DNA of 64,000 bases from NCBI GenBank assembly GCA_963971535.1, contig OZ020592.1, positions 53,831,150-53,895,149 on the forward strand, given 5' to 3'. This stretch comes from Notolepis coatsorum (lineage: Eukaryota; Chordata; Actinopteri; Aulopiformes; Paralepididae). Shown one piece after another: positions 11,538 to 23,398 of the stretch (position 1 is the first letter of the stretch; every line of letters starts with the position of its first letter). The notes beneath the pieces were generated by a model. That model did no database searches and was not told the origin of the DNA. It saw only the letters and a list, made by a program, of their open reading frames with translations. Made by a program: the position numbers and the translations under genes.

Positions 11538-11738
11538 TCAATTATAACCCATTACTACCATCCTCTCGCTAAACAACTTGTACACCTCATTGTTTTTGTG
11601 AGTGCCCACAAGCAGCTGTTTTATTTGGTCTTCTGCCCATATGTCGATCAGGACTTTCACTTCATCATTCGCCCAAGTCTGTCCACGATTCTTCCTTCTA
11701 CCCAAGATGCACAGTTTATCAGTCTGTCCACGAGACAT
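11538..11738 (-). pseudogene. Myb/SANT-like DNA-binding fragment of Harbinger
   Basis: A 66-codon frame contains RGQTWANDEVKVLIDIWAED, which resembles the first two helices of the Myb/SANT-like domain (conserved Trp residues, acidic EVK turn). In autonomous Harbinger elements this protein works with the nuclease to bind terminal repeats. The domain is truncated after YKLFSERM and no downstream exon is present. The upstream end runs into a 32-bp sequence that is duplicated 129 bp away. Confidence 0.6.
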
Positions 11739-11851
11739 GTTTACAGTGTGCTTGTTTTGCAGTCAATGCCGCGCGCCGCAGTAATAATAATAATAATAAT
11801 AAGCCGCTGTGTTTTTTTTCTTCCTTCTACCCAAGATGCACAGTTTATCAG
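11691..11851. repeat. 32-bp direct duplication
   Basis: A 32-bp sequence (CTTCCTTCTACCCAAGATGC and following) occurs at 11691-11722 and again at 11820-11851, inside the Harbinger-like element, with an ATA/AAT microsatellite between. Confidence 0.85.
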
Positions 11852-12216
11852 GTGACTTCCTATATTTGGTCCGCGTTTGGTCTGATGAAGCGAACCGAGA
11901 CCTATGTTTTTTGGCGGACCAGAGTTTGCGTGTTTGGTCCACACCAGAGTTCGACTGCGCATTCACACCACCCCAAAAAAGCGGACTATCGAATTCTGGT
12001 CCGATAGTCCGGACCAAACAGCTCTGGTGTGAAAGCACCCTTATATCACCTCCGTCTCATCTAATTTACAACATACATAATGTACAGTACTGTATACTGT
12101 TTAACCCTAGCTTTCGCATTGAGCTTTTCTTGTCTCCCACATCTCACAACTCATTATTTAAACCACTGGCTAGATTGGTTATATTATCCATAGTGTATTC
12201 ATGTTTATAGTACTGT

Positions 12217-13630
12217 CTAGTTTCAAGTTTCAAGTTTCTTTATTAGTTGTCATACAAAAATACAGAATACTTTTATATGAAATGCTTTTTTCTGTTTTGC
12301 TAGATAAAAAATAGATAAGTATGAATATAGAAAGTCAAAAGTACGTAAACAAGTGTAAAAAAAAGTGTTCAATATACATATATACAATATACAATGCAGA
12401 GTAGGAAAAAAAATAACTGAGTTACAATACAATATACAGTACAATGCAGAAATGGGATGAGGTACAACTTAGGGTAAGGTGCAATGAGTTATGAGTTGTA
12501 GTGCAAATCTCTTTACCAATAAATATAAAGTGTGTTAAAGTGTCTAAAGTGGGTAAAGTGGGTGCTACAGTGTATTTGATGGTTTGTTACATAGTGTTAT
12601 TGTCGTTGAGCATCCTGATGGCCTGGGGATAGAAGCTCCTTCTGAGTCTCTCTGTGCTTGCCATGAGACTCCGGTATCGCTTGCCTGACCACAGCAGTTC
12701 AATGAGGCAGTTGTTTTGGTGGCTAGAGTCTTTGATTATTCTCTTAGCCTTATACCTGCAACGCTTGTTGTAAATGTCTTGGAGAGTGGGAAGCCGGCAG
12801 CCGGCTAGCACAGCGGACTAAGCGTCTGTCTACCACCGCATCGAATCCGGCTGTCAGCGGTGCCTCCGGCTTGGCCGGCCGTCATACGTGGTAATCTGGT
12901 TGTTGTAAACAGCGACTCCTACAGGTCGGTCAGGGCGCCTGCACAGCGAGGGAGGGAAATGGTGAAGGTAGTGTGACCTCCCACGCGTTACACTTCACCA
13001 ATGAGAGTCCGCACTGTCAGGTGAAAAGAGGCTGCTGGCTGTCTCCTATGTATCGGAGGAAGCATGTGATAGACTTCAGGGCTCCCTAGACCGACCAGTG
13101 TGGGGCACATGTGCGCAACGACCAGGAAGGGGAGGGGGGAATTGGCATAATGACTAAATTGGGATGGGAGGAAAATACAGAAAAACAGGAGGAGAAAAAG
13201 TGGATAAAAAAAAGAGAGTGGGAAGCCCACCTCTAATTGTGCATTCGGCTAAACGGGCCACTCTCTGTAGTCTGCTACGGTCTTGTGCGGTGCTATTCCC
13301 AAACCAGGAGGTGATATTGCCAGTCAGGATGCTCTCTATTGTGCACAAGTAGAAGTTCTTAAGGATCTTCTGACTCACTTTGAACTTCCTTAGGCGCCTA
13401 AGGAAGTAGAGGCGTTGCCGTGCCTTCTTGACTACACTGTCAATGTGTGTGGTGTGTGGATATGTGGACTCCGAGGTACTTAAAACTGTTCACTCTCTCG
13501 ACCGATGCCCCGCCGATGCTGAGGGGGCTGTAGTCCCTGACCCCCGATCTCCTAAAGTCCATCATCTCTTTTGTTTGGCTTATGTTTAGGGAGAGGCAGT
13601 TCTCCTGACACCACCGCTATCACCTATAGT
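12217..13630 (-). pseudogene. Rex1-like (CR1/L2 group) LINE, 5'-truncated, split by a SINE
   Basis: The minus strand encodes the C-terminal part of a non-LTR reverse transcriptase: about 13630-13228 (fragments such as [20 protein letters not shown]), then, after the SINE, about 12795-12587 (KRCRYKAKRIIKDSSHQ, SGKRYRSLMASTERLRRSFY). The 3' UTR ends in tandem GAAACTT units at 12217-12240. The same protein is seen at 38.8-39.9 and 48.9-49.5 kb. APE endonuclease and RT core are missing (5' truncation near 13630). Stops and indels make it a pseudogene. The Rex1 name rests on similarity of the longer copy and is moderately sure. Confidence 0.75.
12782..13227 (+). mobile_element. SINE copy 1 of the window family, in LINE
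   Basis: The perfect 14-bp duplication GAGAGTGGGAAGCC (12782-12795 and 13214-13227) flanks a 418-bp body (12796-13213). The head has a tRNA-like A-box region (TAGCACAGCGGACTAAGCG), the middle CAGCGACTCCTACAGGTCGG and the end an A-rich GTGGATAAAAAAAAG tail. It interrupts the LINE ORF, so it is younger than the LINE. Five more copies of this family are in the window. Confidence 0.9.
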
Positions 13631-13666
13631 ATCTATCTATAGTGCCACTCTGTTTATACTGTAGAT

Positions 13667-13740
13667 CAGGGATCGGCAATTAGGTTTGGCCACGGGCCAA
13701 ATTTTCCCCAAGCCATTGTGTGGCGGGCCAGAACCAAAAA
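13667..13740 (+). mobile_element. hAT-type terminal fragment
   Basis: CAGGGATCGGCAATTAGG followed by GGCCACGGGCCAAATTTT matches the start typical of hAT/Charlie-like fish elements and resembles the end at 16398. The partner end was not found between here and 14.6 kb, so the element is truncated or decayed. Confidence 0.45.
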
Positions 13741-14661
13741 CAATGGTTAATTTAATATAATGATAGTGAAAATGTTTTAACTCTGTCAAAATAAACGAGC
13801 TGCATAGGTAGCATAATAAACTGTAAACGACTTATACATGCACTGAACATTATACCTTTGTCTTTTTTCCATTGTATTATAAAGCGCCTCTCTATCGGTC
13901 TATCCTACATTACGCGCGCGCAACCGTCTATCTGACGGCCACGGACCGGTTTAATGTTGAATGGTTAATGTTAAAACTATCGATTTATATGGAATTCGTT
14001 AAACGTATCCGTTGTCTTACTTATACTTATTGAATCTCCAACAAGCCTCGTCTTGTTAAATGAGACGGTCTGGTCTACGGAGGAGACTGGGGCTGACACA
14101 TCCAGATTGGGGAATCCCCCGCGATCTATTATTGACACTTCCGCTAAATATATTAATCTAGCTACTAACTGGGGAGACTGATCAATTACGGATAAAGGAA
14201 TATAGTGGGACGATCGATTATGATAGTTAACCTTGTTAGATGAGGCTGCACTGGAAATGGAGCTAATGGACTTCCGAATGTCTTGTAATTCAAATACCTA
14301 AAGTTGAATCTAATCTAATCTATCAGACAAGGAGGCTGATTTCAATGTTGGCGCAGTCATCCGTCAAATAATGTGTACTAAAGGCAATAAAGTGTGAATT
14401 TATGTATAGATGCAAATGACCAGAATACCTATTTTCATACTCCGCCATTTGGTAATGGCTGTAATTTGGTAATAGCTGTTTTATGGAAGCAGATTGAGTG
14501 TTTAAACACCACAATTGTATGAATGGTGTTCTGCGTGGTGGACATCTTAGTGTCAGTCTTATAATACATTTAGTGGACTAAGTGTGAAGAGAGCCCCAAA
14601 TGAATACAATGTGTCAACTGTAATCCAGTTACTGCTGTAAAGCATGTCCTTGCTCGGAAAC
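13741..14661. other. non-coding, no gene seen
   Basis: AT-rich sequence, possibly the rest of the decayed hAT element that starts at 13667. A 63-codon minus frame at 14323-14514 resembles no family I know. Confidence 0.3.
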
Positions 14662-14912
14662 ACTAATAAGAGGCACTAAACACTAAAAGAAGAAATAAAC
14701 ACTAAAAGAGGGCCTAAACACTAAAATGGGGAATACACAGTAAAAGAGCGACTAAACACAAAAAGGGGGACTAAACATTAAAAGAGGGACTAAACATTAA
14801 AAGAGGAACTAAACACTAAAAGGGGGACTGGACACTAAAAGAGGGACTGAACACTAAAAGCGTGACTGAACACAAAAATAGGGACTGAACACTAAAAGAG
14901 GGACTACTAACA
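14662..14912. repeat. 18-20-bp minisatellite
   Basis: About a dozen variable units resembling ACTAAACACTAAAAGAGGG. It runs straight into the AAT microsatellite. Confidence 0.85.
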
Positions 14913-14913
14913 C

Positions 14914-15073
<160 letters not shown>

Positions 15074-15088
15074 ACTAACACTAGCAAG

Positions 15089-15192
<104 letters not shown>

Positions 15193-16389
15193 ATTACACA
15201 TTATACATCCGAAACAATCTTAGATTGTACTCTGAATCAAAAATCCACACAGACAGACTTTACCCTTGGCATTTCGTTAAAAGGATTGTTACAATAATGC
15301 CATAACATTATCACATTACGGTCATTTTCTGATAATGTGATGCTTTCATTTTAACGTTTTGGATTTTTCTAAACAGGTTGTCAAGAGATCTGCTTTCGGG
15401 GTAGTTGTTGTCGAATTTCCAAATTGGATTTCAAACCAGGGTGAAACCGCAGTCTGCACGTATCCATAGTGAACTGGATTAACCCCCTTGAGTTCCGCTC
15501 ACTTGGATCACAACGCATTGCCGCTCTTCCAGTGCCCTGATTTCTTAATAGCCTGTGGGAGCATTTTTGTCTAATTAGTCCTCAATGATTTATGTAGGGA
15601 TTTCAAGCATTTCAATCCTGCGAGTCCTTCTTTGCATTTATCCTTAATGGCTTTCTGAATCAACATCATTACTTTAGATTGATTGCGCTAATTTTCTTTC
15701 GTAAATATTCATGTGAGTGTTCCTCCTCATCATATGGGAAGGAGAGGGGAGGTTGTTTATGCTGATGTACCGAGGCCTGATACAAGTTAGTGCTCATGTC
15801 ATTGTTATTTATCATTTGAGGCTTTTTAGATATTACAGCAGCGCTCCAGGATATGACTTGCATAAATGTAAAGCTCCAGATTCACTAGATTGTCACTGAA
15901 TATTAAAGCGTTACGCACAACCAACACACATGGAGCTCATGAAGTGCACTGTTACTATTATCAAGTAACCTTTTCGTATTCAACTAAATCAACTAAATAG
16001 GAATGATGTAAATTGAATATCTAATATTCACTCTCCTTGAATTTAGTTGATACAACATTTACTTCCCTATAACCTACTAACTAGAGAAAGCACTCCAGAA
16101 TTAAAGCAGTCCATAAAGGAGTCCATAATTACGTGTAAATAATTAAGTTATTTATATATTAAATGACTATGTAATTACCCTGTAATTAGTGTACTGTAAT
16201 ATGAAGTGCTAAGTCCACTATTCACCTTATACAGTACAGCCGCCCACATCTGGCACTGGTTGATTATCTCCAGTATACCAAATATGTTAATATATAGGAA
16301 GAGGGATTAAAAAATGAATAGGAGGCGATGCCCTCACTGAAAATTGTAAATTAAATATTTTCTCAATGTCATAACTAGCCAAATCGTTA
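15193..16389. other. low-repeat non-coding stretch, possible conserved non-coding DNA
   Basis: Unlike its surroundings, this 1.2 kb shows no element ends, no microsatellite and no repeat shared with the rest of the window. It contains several homeodomain-like TAATTA/CTAATTAG cores (for example near 15570 and 16200) and T-rich/ATTT blocks. That composition is compatible with ancestral regulatory DNA, but without an alignment it is only a candidate. Confidence 0.25.
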
Positions 16390-17615
16390 GCCTAGCTCAG
16401 GGGTAGGCAACCCTAGGCACACGTGCCTGCATAGGCACGCGGGGGCATTTTCATAGGCACAGGGGGCAGCATAAAAAATATATAAAAAAAATATTATATA
16501 TATATATATATATATTTTTTTGCTTTGAAATATTATAGTAAAATATTTTGCACTGTTGTCGCATTTATTTTGTTGAAATCCTCCCACAGGTTCTTTTTAC
16601 TACCACATATTTAATTGAGACCCTTTATTTGTTTATTATTTCAATTTAGCTGGAAATACATTGCTACATCTTTCAGTTACATTTGCAGAGCCTTATAACA
16701 AAAACATTATTACGGTAACCATTGTGACCAGTGGGATTAATCAACACATTTTATTATTTATTTTTCTATTTCATTGAACATTGCACATGTTAAAAGCCTT
16801 TTTTTTTACTCAAAATGTGAGTATTACCAAGTCAACTTGTGTTCTTAAAACAATGACAATAATTAGGTTGAAATAATGTGGTTGTGTACTTATTTTTCTG
16901 TTAACTTATTATGGATTGAAAACTGAAAACCTTAATGCACAGTAACTGAACTCAATATTTTTAAGTTCTGGTAACTTATTATTATTTATTTTTTTACAGT
17001 GTAGTCTTGTGATCAATCAAAACTTATTTACACGATATACCTCACATTCACCCTCCATTCACATCCTGGTGTTCTCCATTAGGCCTGTAGGTGGAGCTAT
17101 GACAGCACACGTACAGTACACACACCGATGGTGTGTGATGTGTCCAAAAATTTATGGGCAAATGTGAGTGAAATGGTCGCACTGTATGCAGCTGTTTGTC
17201 TGCATTGCATCCCCCCCCCAACTCAGATTTAGGGTTGATACAACCATCATAATAATATTGTTAACACTTTGGGTGCCGGGAAACGCTTAAACACGTCATT
17301 CCCGGCCATGCTCAAGTTGCCGAAGACACTTTACAGCGTCTTTAATATCAATATTTCAAAAATCTGGGATCGGATTCATATGTCCCCTCCGCTGGCCTGA
17401 GATCCACCAGGAGGACCCACTGAGCTCTCTGGCGGTTCAGGAGCGCCATCTGGTGGCCGATCGGCGCAATCGCTTAACAGGAAGTGCCGTAGAGGTTGTG
17501 CTGGACGTGTCTATACAAATAGTAGCTCTAGTTCTGCAGACCCCTCTCTGATTGGTTGAGCTCCATTTCTGCAGCCCCTCTGCTGGGAGCTGTCGCGCGG
17601 AAATAGGCTGTCTAT

Positions 17616-17885
17616 TGCCATTCTCTAAGACAAACTCTAACCTTAACCAGCTCCTTAACAGCGCCTAAACTTAACCGTTCTAACCTTAACCAACTCCGAA
17701 ACAATGCCTAACCTTAACCTTAACCATGCCTAACCTTAACCATAGAAAGAATATTGCCATTCTCTAAGACAAACTCTAACCTTAACCAGCTCCTTAACAG
17801 CGCCTAAACTTAACCGTTCTAACCTTAACCAACTCCGAAACAATGCCTAACCTTAACCTTAACCTTAACCATGCCTAACCTTAAC
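17616..17885. repeat. 138-bp direct repeat of AACCTT-rich sequence
   Basis: Two copies of a block beginning ATTGCCATTCTCTAAGACAA and continuing through variable AACCTTAACC units (17616-17753 and 17754-17885). The CCTTAA units resemble, but are not, the vertebrate telomere repeat CCCTAA. Confidence 0.8.
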
Positions 17886-17934
17886 CGGCGAAAGAATACA
17901 CGTTAAAAAAAAAATCATGTTAAAAAAAAAAATT

Positions 17935-18003
17935 TGATGGGATTCAAACTCGTCAACAACGGACCGCAGGACCGCTGCTCTGCCAGGTGAGCTGAAGCGC
18001 TGA
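17935..18003 (-). other. tRNA-like remnant inside the foldback
   Basis: On the minus strand, GCTTCAGCTCACCTGGCAGA resembles a D-arm and A-box, and GAGTTTGAATCCCATC a B-box. The acceptor stem does not pair convincingly. A SINE head or tRNA pseudogene, not a working tRNA. Confidence 0.45.
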
Positions 18004-19088
18004 ATGAAAATCATGGCGGATTCCGCGATAAGCACCTCAAAGCACCTCGATAACCTTACGCGCGAGGGGCTTCGCTCAACCAATCAGAGAGGGGGCTGCA
18101 GAAATGGAGCTCAACCAATCAGAGAGGGGGCTGCAGAAATGGAGCTCAACCAATCAGAGAGGGGTCTGCAGAACTAGAGCTACTATTTGTATAGACGCGT
18201 GCTGGACGGCCGTATTACTTCCGGGCACTCGGTACATGTCCCGGGACTCTGGCTCGTCACACTACATAGCGATCGATTGCCAATAACTCGATAAACAACA
18301 TGATTTGGACGTATATACCATTATACAAGCTGGAGATGGACCGGGTAAATCTACATCCCATAATGATAAAATTTCTACTCTACGATGATCGCCCAACGGC
18401 GCGCGGAGACTGGGGTGAGTTTTAGCGTGTAAAGTTACAGTCTTCGATACTAACTGCTATTATCAACATTTGACCCACATTAGATGATTGGTATAACGCT
18501 GCCCACGGAATTATAAACGCCCCCTAGCCCATCCGGTCAACATCAGATGACGTGTAGTAACTTCTAGAAGTACGTCTAGTTGGAATTTTTTATATCGCGC
18601 TGATTGCCATAAAACTGTATTGCATCATCAATATAATGTATTTGGGGCTATAGATCACGTTCTGGAGAAAGCTGCAGAAAGAGATGAAAACATACTTATA
18701 CATTAGACCATACTTTACTATGAATATGTGAATGAAAAAGTTTAACGTTGCTACACAATGAACAATACATATAGGACTTTGAATGGGCCCTAATAATGGC
18801 AATGTAGCAATAGAATTTAAAAAGTTATAGCCCTGCAAAGAAGGGGACTTTCTCTATAGACAAATAGAGCCGGCAACCTACGGTTGATAATGAATTTAAC
18901 CCATGGCAGCCAAAGTGTTAATAATAACAATAACAATAATGATGTAATAATGTAAAAATTATCATTAAAAAGACCTGATTATGAGAAAAAAAATTACGAT
19001 GCATAGAATATTGTTGAGGCACACTAGTTACAACTATATTTCAAACAGGCACTCCATGTCAAAAAGGTTGCTGACCCCTGGCCTAGCT

Positions 19089-20078
19089 TAACCTCGTTGT
19101 CTGTAAAATCATCATCATCATCATACACCCAAAATATAACAAAAGTCCAGTTTAAAAAAAGATCTGCTGAATGACATTCAGAGTTTAAAATGTCAACGTG
19201 TTTCAAAGACCCTAAAAATGTCAAACGTGTTGCTCAATCAAATTAACCTCCTTTACTTTTACTGGTATAAACCATTTTACGTCTCATTCTATTTTCCAGA
19301 GCTGGTGACGGAAGCAGTCAAGGGGGCTTGGTGTTTTTCCTTCAAAATGGACTAGGGATATATTAGTCAATATATTATATATGATAGATTACTCTAGATT
19401 TCATGAGCTCATAGGAAGTGCTGGCAGCGTCCTTGTTGCTTAGAAAAACAAGGTGAATAACGGTCTAGTGGTGTAGCAGAAAACCGAAACCCCTGCAATA
19501 ATGACATTAAGGAGAGAGGCTTATGTAGTCGTCGGCGAGAGACGTCACGTTTGATGTCTCGCTGTGTGTCCTTATGTCCTCATGTGTGTCCTTACGTCCC
19601 CTCTCAGCTCCCTTGTCTTTTTCACTCTCCTGCTTCTCGTTGACCCCCCCGTTTAGCTCATTCTTTGGGACAGTGATGCATATAATAGCAGGAAGGGAAA
19701 ATGCTATGGCGGCCTGTCACATAAGCAAACAAATGGGAGTTAATCTAACAAATTGCTATTAGAGGCGGTTATCGGAGATGCTTGTGTCTGCTTTTCCCTG
19801 AATAATGGAAGCCTCCATCTGTGGCTTGTCCACTCCCTGAATGGCGCCAGAGCCTAATCTGGCCCATGATAAACTTCTCTGTTGATTGGAGTTAGCATGT
19901 TGCTCTCTCTGGTTTATATAGATATTTAATACAAAGGTTATATGGTTATTCATTATTTACACAGGGTGAAAGCAAGCGTAATTAATGTCAGTGTTCCTTT
20001 GGCCATTAGACCTTAATGTATGTATGCCTTTTTAAATACAGCAAACAAGATGGTGTCAACAATAAAACATTAAGCAAC
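19089..20078. other. non-coding stretch, candidate conserved DNA at 19660-20040
   Basis: No element end or repeat was seen. The part at about 19660-20040 has balanced composition, short motifs such as AGCAAACAAATGG and GCGTAATTAATGTC, and no resemblance to the TEs around it. It may be host regulatory DNA. Confidence 0.25.
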
Positions 20079-20579
20079 CAGGGCCCCGTTCCATGTACGT
20101 GGTTCAACTAAGTCGATCAACATGTCCATTATCCAGCTTCAGTTAACCCGATGTTCAAAGCCGGGATTTTCCTGTTTCACAAAGGAGGATTCAGTCTCGT
20201 TAACTCAAGCCAGACTTGAGAGTCAGGCTCAAGTCAGGCTAGATGCGCGCTCCCGTTTTAGGTGGAAAGCCAGCACGTATCGATGGCAGAGACCCTGATT
20301 CTCAACGGCATTGATTGATTAATTGATTTAAGACTTTATTGACAGATTGCAATAGGCTCAATCGCCTCGCCGACAAGTTAAATGCGTTATCTATAGGCTA
20401 ATTCTAAGTCCCTCATTACCTCAATCAATCAGATTATATTTCTTTAAACTTGCCTGCTGGATTGAATAATCAAATGAGATCTTGCTAGCGAAAATTATTA
20501 GTTAACTGTTATACAGAATTACGATACGGCTCTCTTACCCATTGATTGATGTATAGTCAATCTTTTACTTATCTTCTCT

Positions 20580-20642
20580 GTGGTGTAACGGGTTCTTCTT
20601 TTGACTTTCACACGGACGACCGGGGTTCAAGGCCCTAGTCTT
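20580..20642 (+). other. tRNA-like segment, plus strand
   Basis: TGTGGTGTAACGGGTTCTTC (A-box-like) and ACCGGGGTTCAAGGCCC (B-box) are spaced as in a tRNA. The stems are incomplete, so it is probably a SINE head or tRNA pseudogene. Confidence 0.5.
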
Positions 20643-20809
20643 TTCCTTCTTTTTGCAATATAGGAATAATTCAATTTGGTGCACGTTGAGAGCTATATAA
20701 AGAATGACATCCTCAATGCATGTAGATTTATAATATTTTAACTTAAAACCAGGCTACTTTGGCGTATAATCATTAATATTATATTCAAAAAAATTATATT
20801 GGAAACACC

Positions 20810-20873
20810 GGGATTAGAACCCGGGTCGAAAAATTGGCAGGCTTGAGCACTACCGCTGGGCCACTGTGCCAGA
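20810..20873 (-). other. tRNA-like segment, minus strand
   Basis: The minus strand reads TGGCCCAGCGGTAGTGCTCA (A-box-like) and GGGTTCTAATCCCGG (B-box). It faces the plus-strand tRNA-like segment 170 bp away. Not a full cloverleaf. Confidence 0.5.
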
Positions 20874-21473
20874 TGGGATAAATTCATTGTTTATACATTA
20901 ATGAACGAGAGACCCGTGTTTAGAATATTCCTTATTTTGAATGAAGTTTTATTTGTTTATCCTCATTCATTCATGTGACGTCAACGGCTCATTCAATTTC
21001 TCAAATCCGTCAAACAGCGCATCTCATCAGACATCTTAATCCCAGTTACAATTAAAATAACCACATTTTTGTGTACATCGCACGAGCGAGCGCCACCGTC
21101 GCCACGGTATATATAACGTGCATTATTTAGGACAAAGTGAATTTAATATCAGCATTTTGGGTCTATTTTACATTTCAAAAGCCCCCTCTGGAAGAATGGA
21201 GCACAAAAACGTAATTCAGAATGGTATAATGCAGATCGTAGACTGTGGGAATAGTTTCAGGAAACGGGCTGTCACTTCTTTGCGGGGGCGTGGCGATAGT
21301 TCAGGCTAACTTGAACTTGAACTCTGCTTTCGAGCAGGCTCAAACTTTTGGATATGTTGTCATGGTGATTTGGGAAATCCTGGTACATGAAATCGGAAAG
21401 TCAGGCTAACCGAGTTATCCAGCTAAAGTTATCCGGCTAACTCGGTTATCCCGGTACATGGAACGGGGCCCAG

Positions 21474-22850
21474 GATTTCTGTGGTCATGGAGAAGAGGAA
21501 TAATAAATCCTGGCCAAGCTGTGTATGACGATACCACATGGCGCTTGGTTCTTGTCACAGAACAGACAGATGACACTAATCTACTTGATATTTATCGATT
21601 AGATTAAGGGTGTTAAAACACCAGCTGAGGGCTTCAAAGTCTTTTAACCGTATGTGGTGTTCGGGTCTGTGGGACCCGTTTTCAATGTTTACTAAAAGAG
21701 AAATGATGACAATGAATTCAATATTTTTTCAACCTGAGACTCATTGGCCTTGAATGGCCTTGGCTGCACACTGCGCACCCTCTACACATTTATACTTACA
21801 CCCACTGGACCCGAATAAAAGTGTGGAAATTGCCGGTGAAAACAAGTAAACATGTTAAATATTAAAGAAAAAGGTTCACTGTGTACCTTCACACATGTCC
21901 CTCATGTTAAAGATTAAACTGGACTTTAAAGAAGTCTTTATTCATTGCACACATTGACAATGTAGTCATGCAGAAACACACACATGCAATAGGCGACACA
22001 CACAGGAACACACATGCAATTTATGGGTCGCTGATGAAATTTTGTCTCTGAGATTTCCCCCAAGGGCACCCGGGAGCAGACGCGGGTTGCGGCGTGGAGC
22101 CGCGCCCGCGGACCAATCCAAGTGCTCCTGTCCGTCTTCGTCAGGTACGCGACAGTGTTAGCGATCTGTTCTGCATATTTTTCCATTGGGTTTATATTCT
22201 GGAGGGGAAACCCTTGTGAGCACGAGGAGAACATGCAAACTCCAAACCATTATCATTTATTTTCTTTTACAAAGAAATTACATTTTAAAACAAAAAACAA
22301 ATGTATTGATCTAGCAGAGGTAAATGGCAAATATGAATCATACTGTATACTGTCTAGATTGCTTGTAATTGAGATAAAGTTAAGCATTTTTACACAATTC
22401 TTATGGCTGTATTGTTTTAATATCCCATAATATTGTGAGTCCATCAGACCTGCAGGTGTATAACAAAAAACCCAATCACCAAGGGTTAAAGGTCGAATCT
22501 GAAAAGCTGTCAAACAGCAACCTCTAGGCAAGGGAGCCCTGTTTGGTATTGCAATTTCGTATTATGATATAATGTGTAAGCTGGAGTTTAGTAAATTGTT
22601 ATGTTTTGAATTTCTCCAGGCCCCTCTTGGTAGAGCCTGGTGTGTGGTGAGTAATAGCAACCAATCCCCTATCCCCACTCAACTCCAACCTACGCACAGT
22701 GTTTCGCAGACTGTCTTGTAATGCCTTTGGCCTGTGTCTTGTGGTGGTACTTGGAAGGCAGGGAGGGATTACTATTTATTAGCCACATCGACCATATAAA
22801 GCCTGGTCTCACAGCTACCATTCTAATCACCCATGAATACAATAGTGTCC
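21474..22850. other. non-coding, no gene seen
   Basis: Short frames only. The phrase GAGAACATGCAAACTCC at 22227-22243 is a fragment common in fish dispersed repeats. GC-rich sequence at 22070-22115 (GCCGCGCCCGCGGACC) stands out but belongs to no recognised feature. Confidence 0.3.
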
Positions 22851-23001
<151 letters not shown>

Positions 23002-23084
23002 AAAGCATCACTGTTGTGAGTTGAGAACTAAAGAAGGATCAGGAACTCAACAAGTACATGTCCATCACACACTCAGCTAATGGG

Positions 23085-23398
23085 AAGGCAGGCCGCCCAG
23101 TAACCGGAAGGTCGCCGGTTTGATCCCCGCCACTGACAGGAGGGTGTATTGCAGCTGTGAGCTGGTGACTGAAGGGTGGCTGGTATTACATCTACGGTGC
23201 CCACCATCTCTGCATAAATGCCCTTGAGCAAGGCACTGAACCCCAGAACCTCTCCAGGGGCATTGCACTGCGGGGCCCTGTGCTCTGACCTCTCTGATGA
23301 ATTGTATATGTGTGTGGGGACTGTGTGTATGCAGGAGATTTGGTGAAAAAACACATTTACATTGCCTTGTGTACATTGACAATAAAGTAATCTTCTTC
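23085..23398 (+). mobile_element. V-SINE-like SINE, 5'-truncated
   Basis: The B-box region GGTCGCCGGTTTGATCCCC is followed by the central phrase CCCTTGAGCAAGGCACTGAA and the tail TTGTGTACATTGACAATAAA, then TCTTCTTCTAA units. This order and the central phrase match the V-SINE type found across fish. The A-box part is missing. Confidence 0.7.

Larger units (their letters stand above)
11262..12043 (-). mobile_element. PIF/Harbinger-type element with Myb/SANT fragment
   Basis: The 3-bp duplication TTA (11262-11264 and 12041-12043) flanks a 776-bp element whose ends are GGGCGCTTTCACA and, inverted, GGGTGCTTTCACA. TTA duplications are characteristic of PIF/Harbinger. A minus-strand frame (11738-11538) shows a Myb/SANT-like segment, TWANDEVKVLIDIW, as in the DNA-binding partner protein of Harbinger elements. 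The DDE nuclease is absent, so this is an internally deleted copy. Confidence 0.75.
17498..18208. mobile_element. MULE-like foldback element, 9-10-bp duplication
   Basis: GTGCTGGAC(G) at 17498-17507 and 18199-18208 flanks about 692 bp whose ends are inverted repeats of about 75-80 bp (TCTATACAAATAGTAGCTCT, then a CTGATTGGTTGAGCTCCATT motif). The right arm holds an extra tandem copy of the 34-bp motif. A 9-bp duplication with long arms fits Mutator-like elements. It has no coding capacity. It lies inside the hAT element at 16398-19080, so it is younger. Confidence 0.75.
16390..19088. mobile_element. 2.7-kb hAT-type element, 8-bp duplication
   Basis: The direct repeat GCCTAGCT (16390-16397 and 19081-19088) flanks an element (16398-19080) with ends CAGGGGTAGGCAAC and, inverted, CAGGGGTCAGCAAC. 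Both features are typical of hAT. No transposase domain can be read: the interior is AT-rich and short frames only. A MULE-like foldback sits at 17507-18198. It is a non-autonomous or badly decayed copy. Confidence 0.85.
20079..21473. mobile_element. Harbinger-like element, 3-bp duplication CAG
   Basis: The ends GGCCCCGTTCCATGTAC and, inverted, GGCCCCGTTCCATGTACC mark 20082-21470; CAG precedes the left end and follows the right end. Terminal GGCC and a 3-bp duplication suggest PIF/Harbinger, although CAG is not the usual TWA. Subterminal parts are also inverted (GTTAACCCG / CGAGTTATCC motifs). There is no transposase. Two tRNA-like segments of opposite orientation lie inside. Confidence 0.65.

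Noticed and set aside
11325-11855. 176-codon plus-strand frame
   Set aside because: Runs opposite to the Myb/SANT fragment and across the 32-bp duplication; no protein similarity that I recognise.
17630-17885. Interstitial telomere repeat
   Set aside because: Units are CCTTAA-type and irregular, not CCCTAA.
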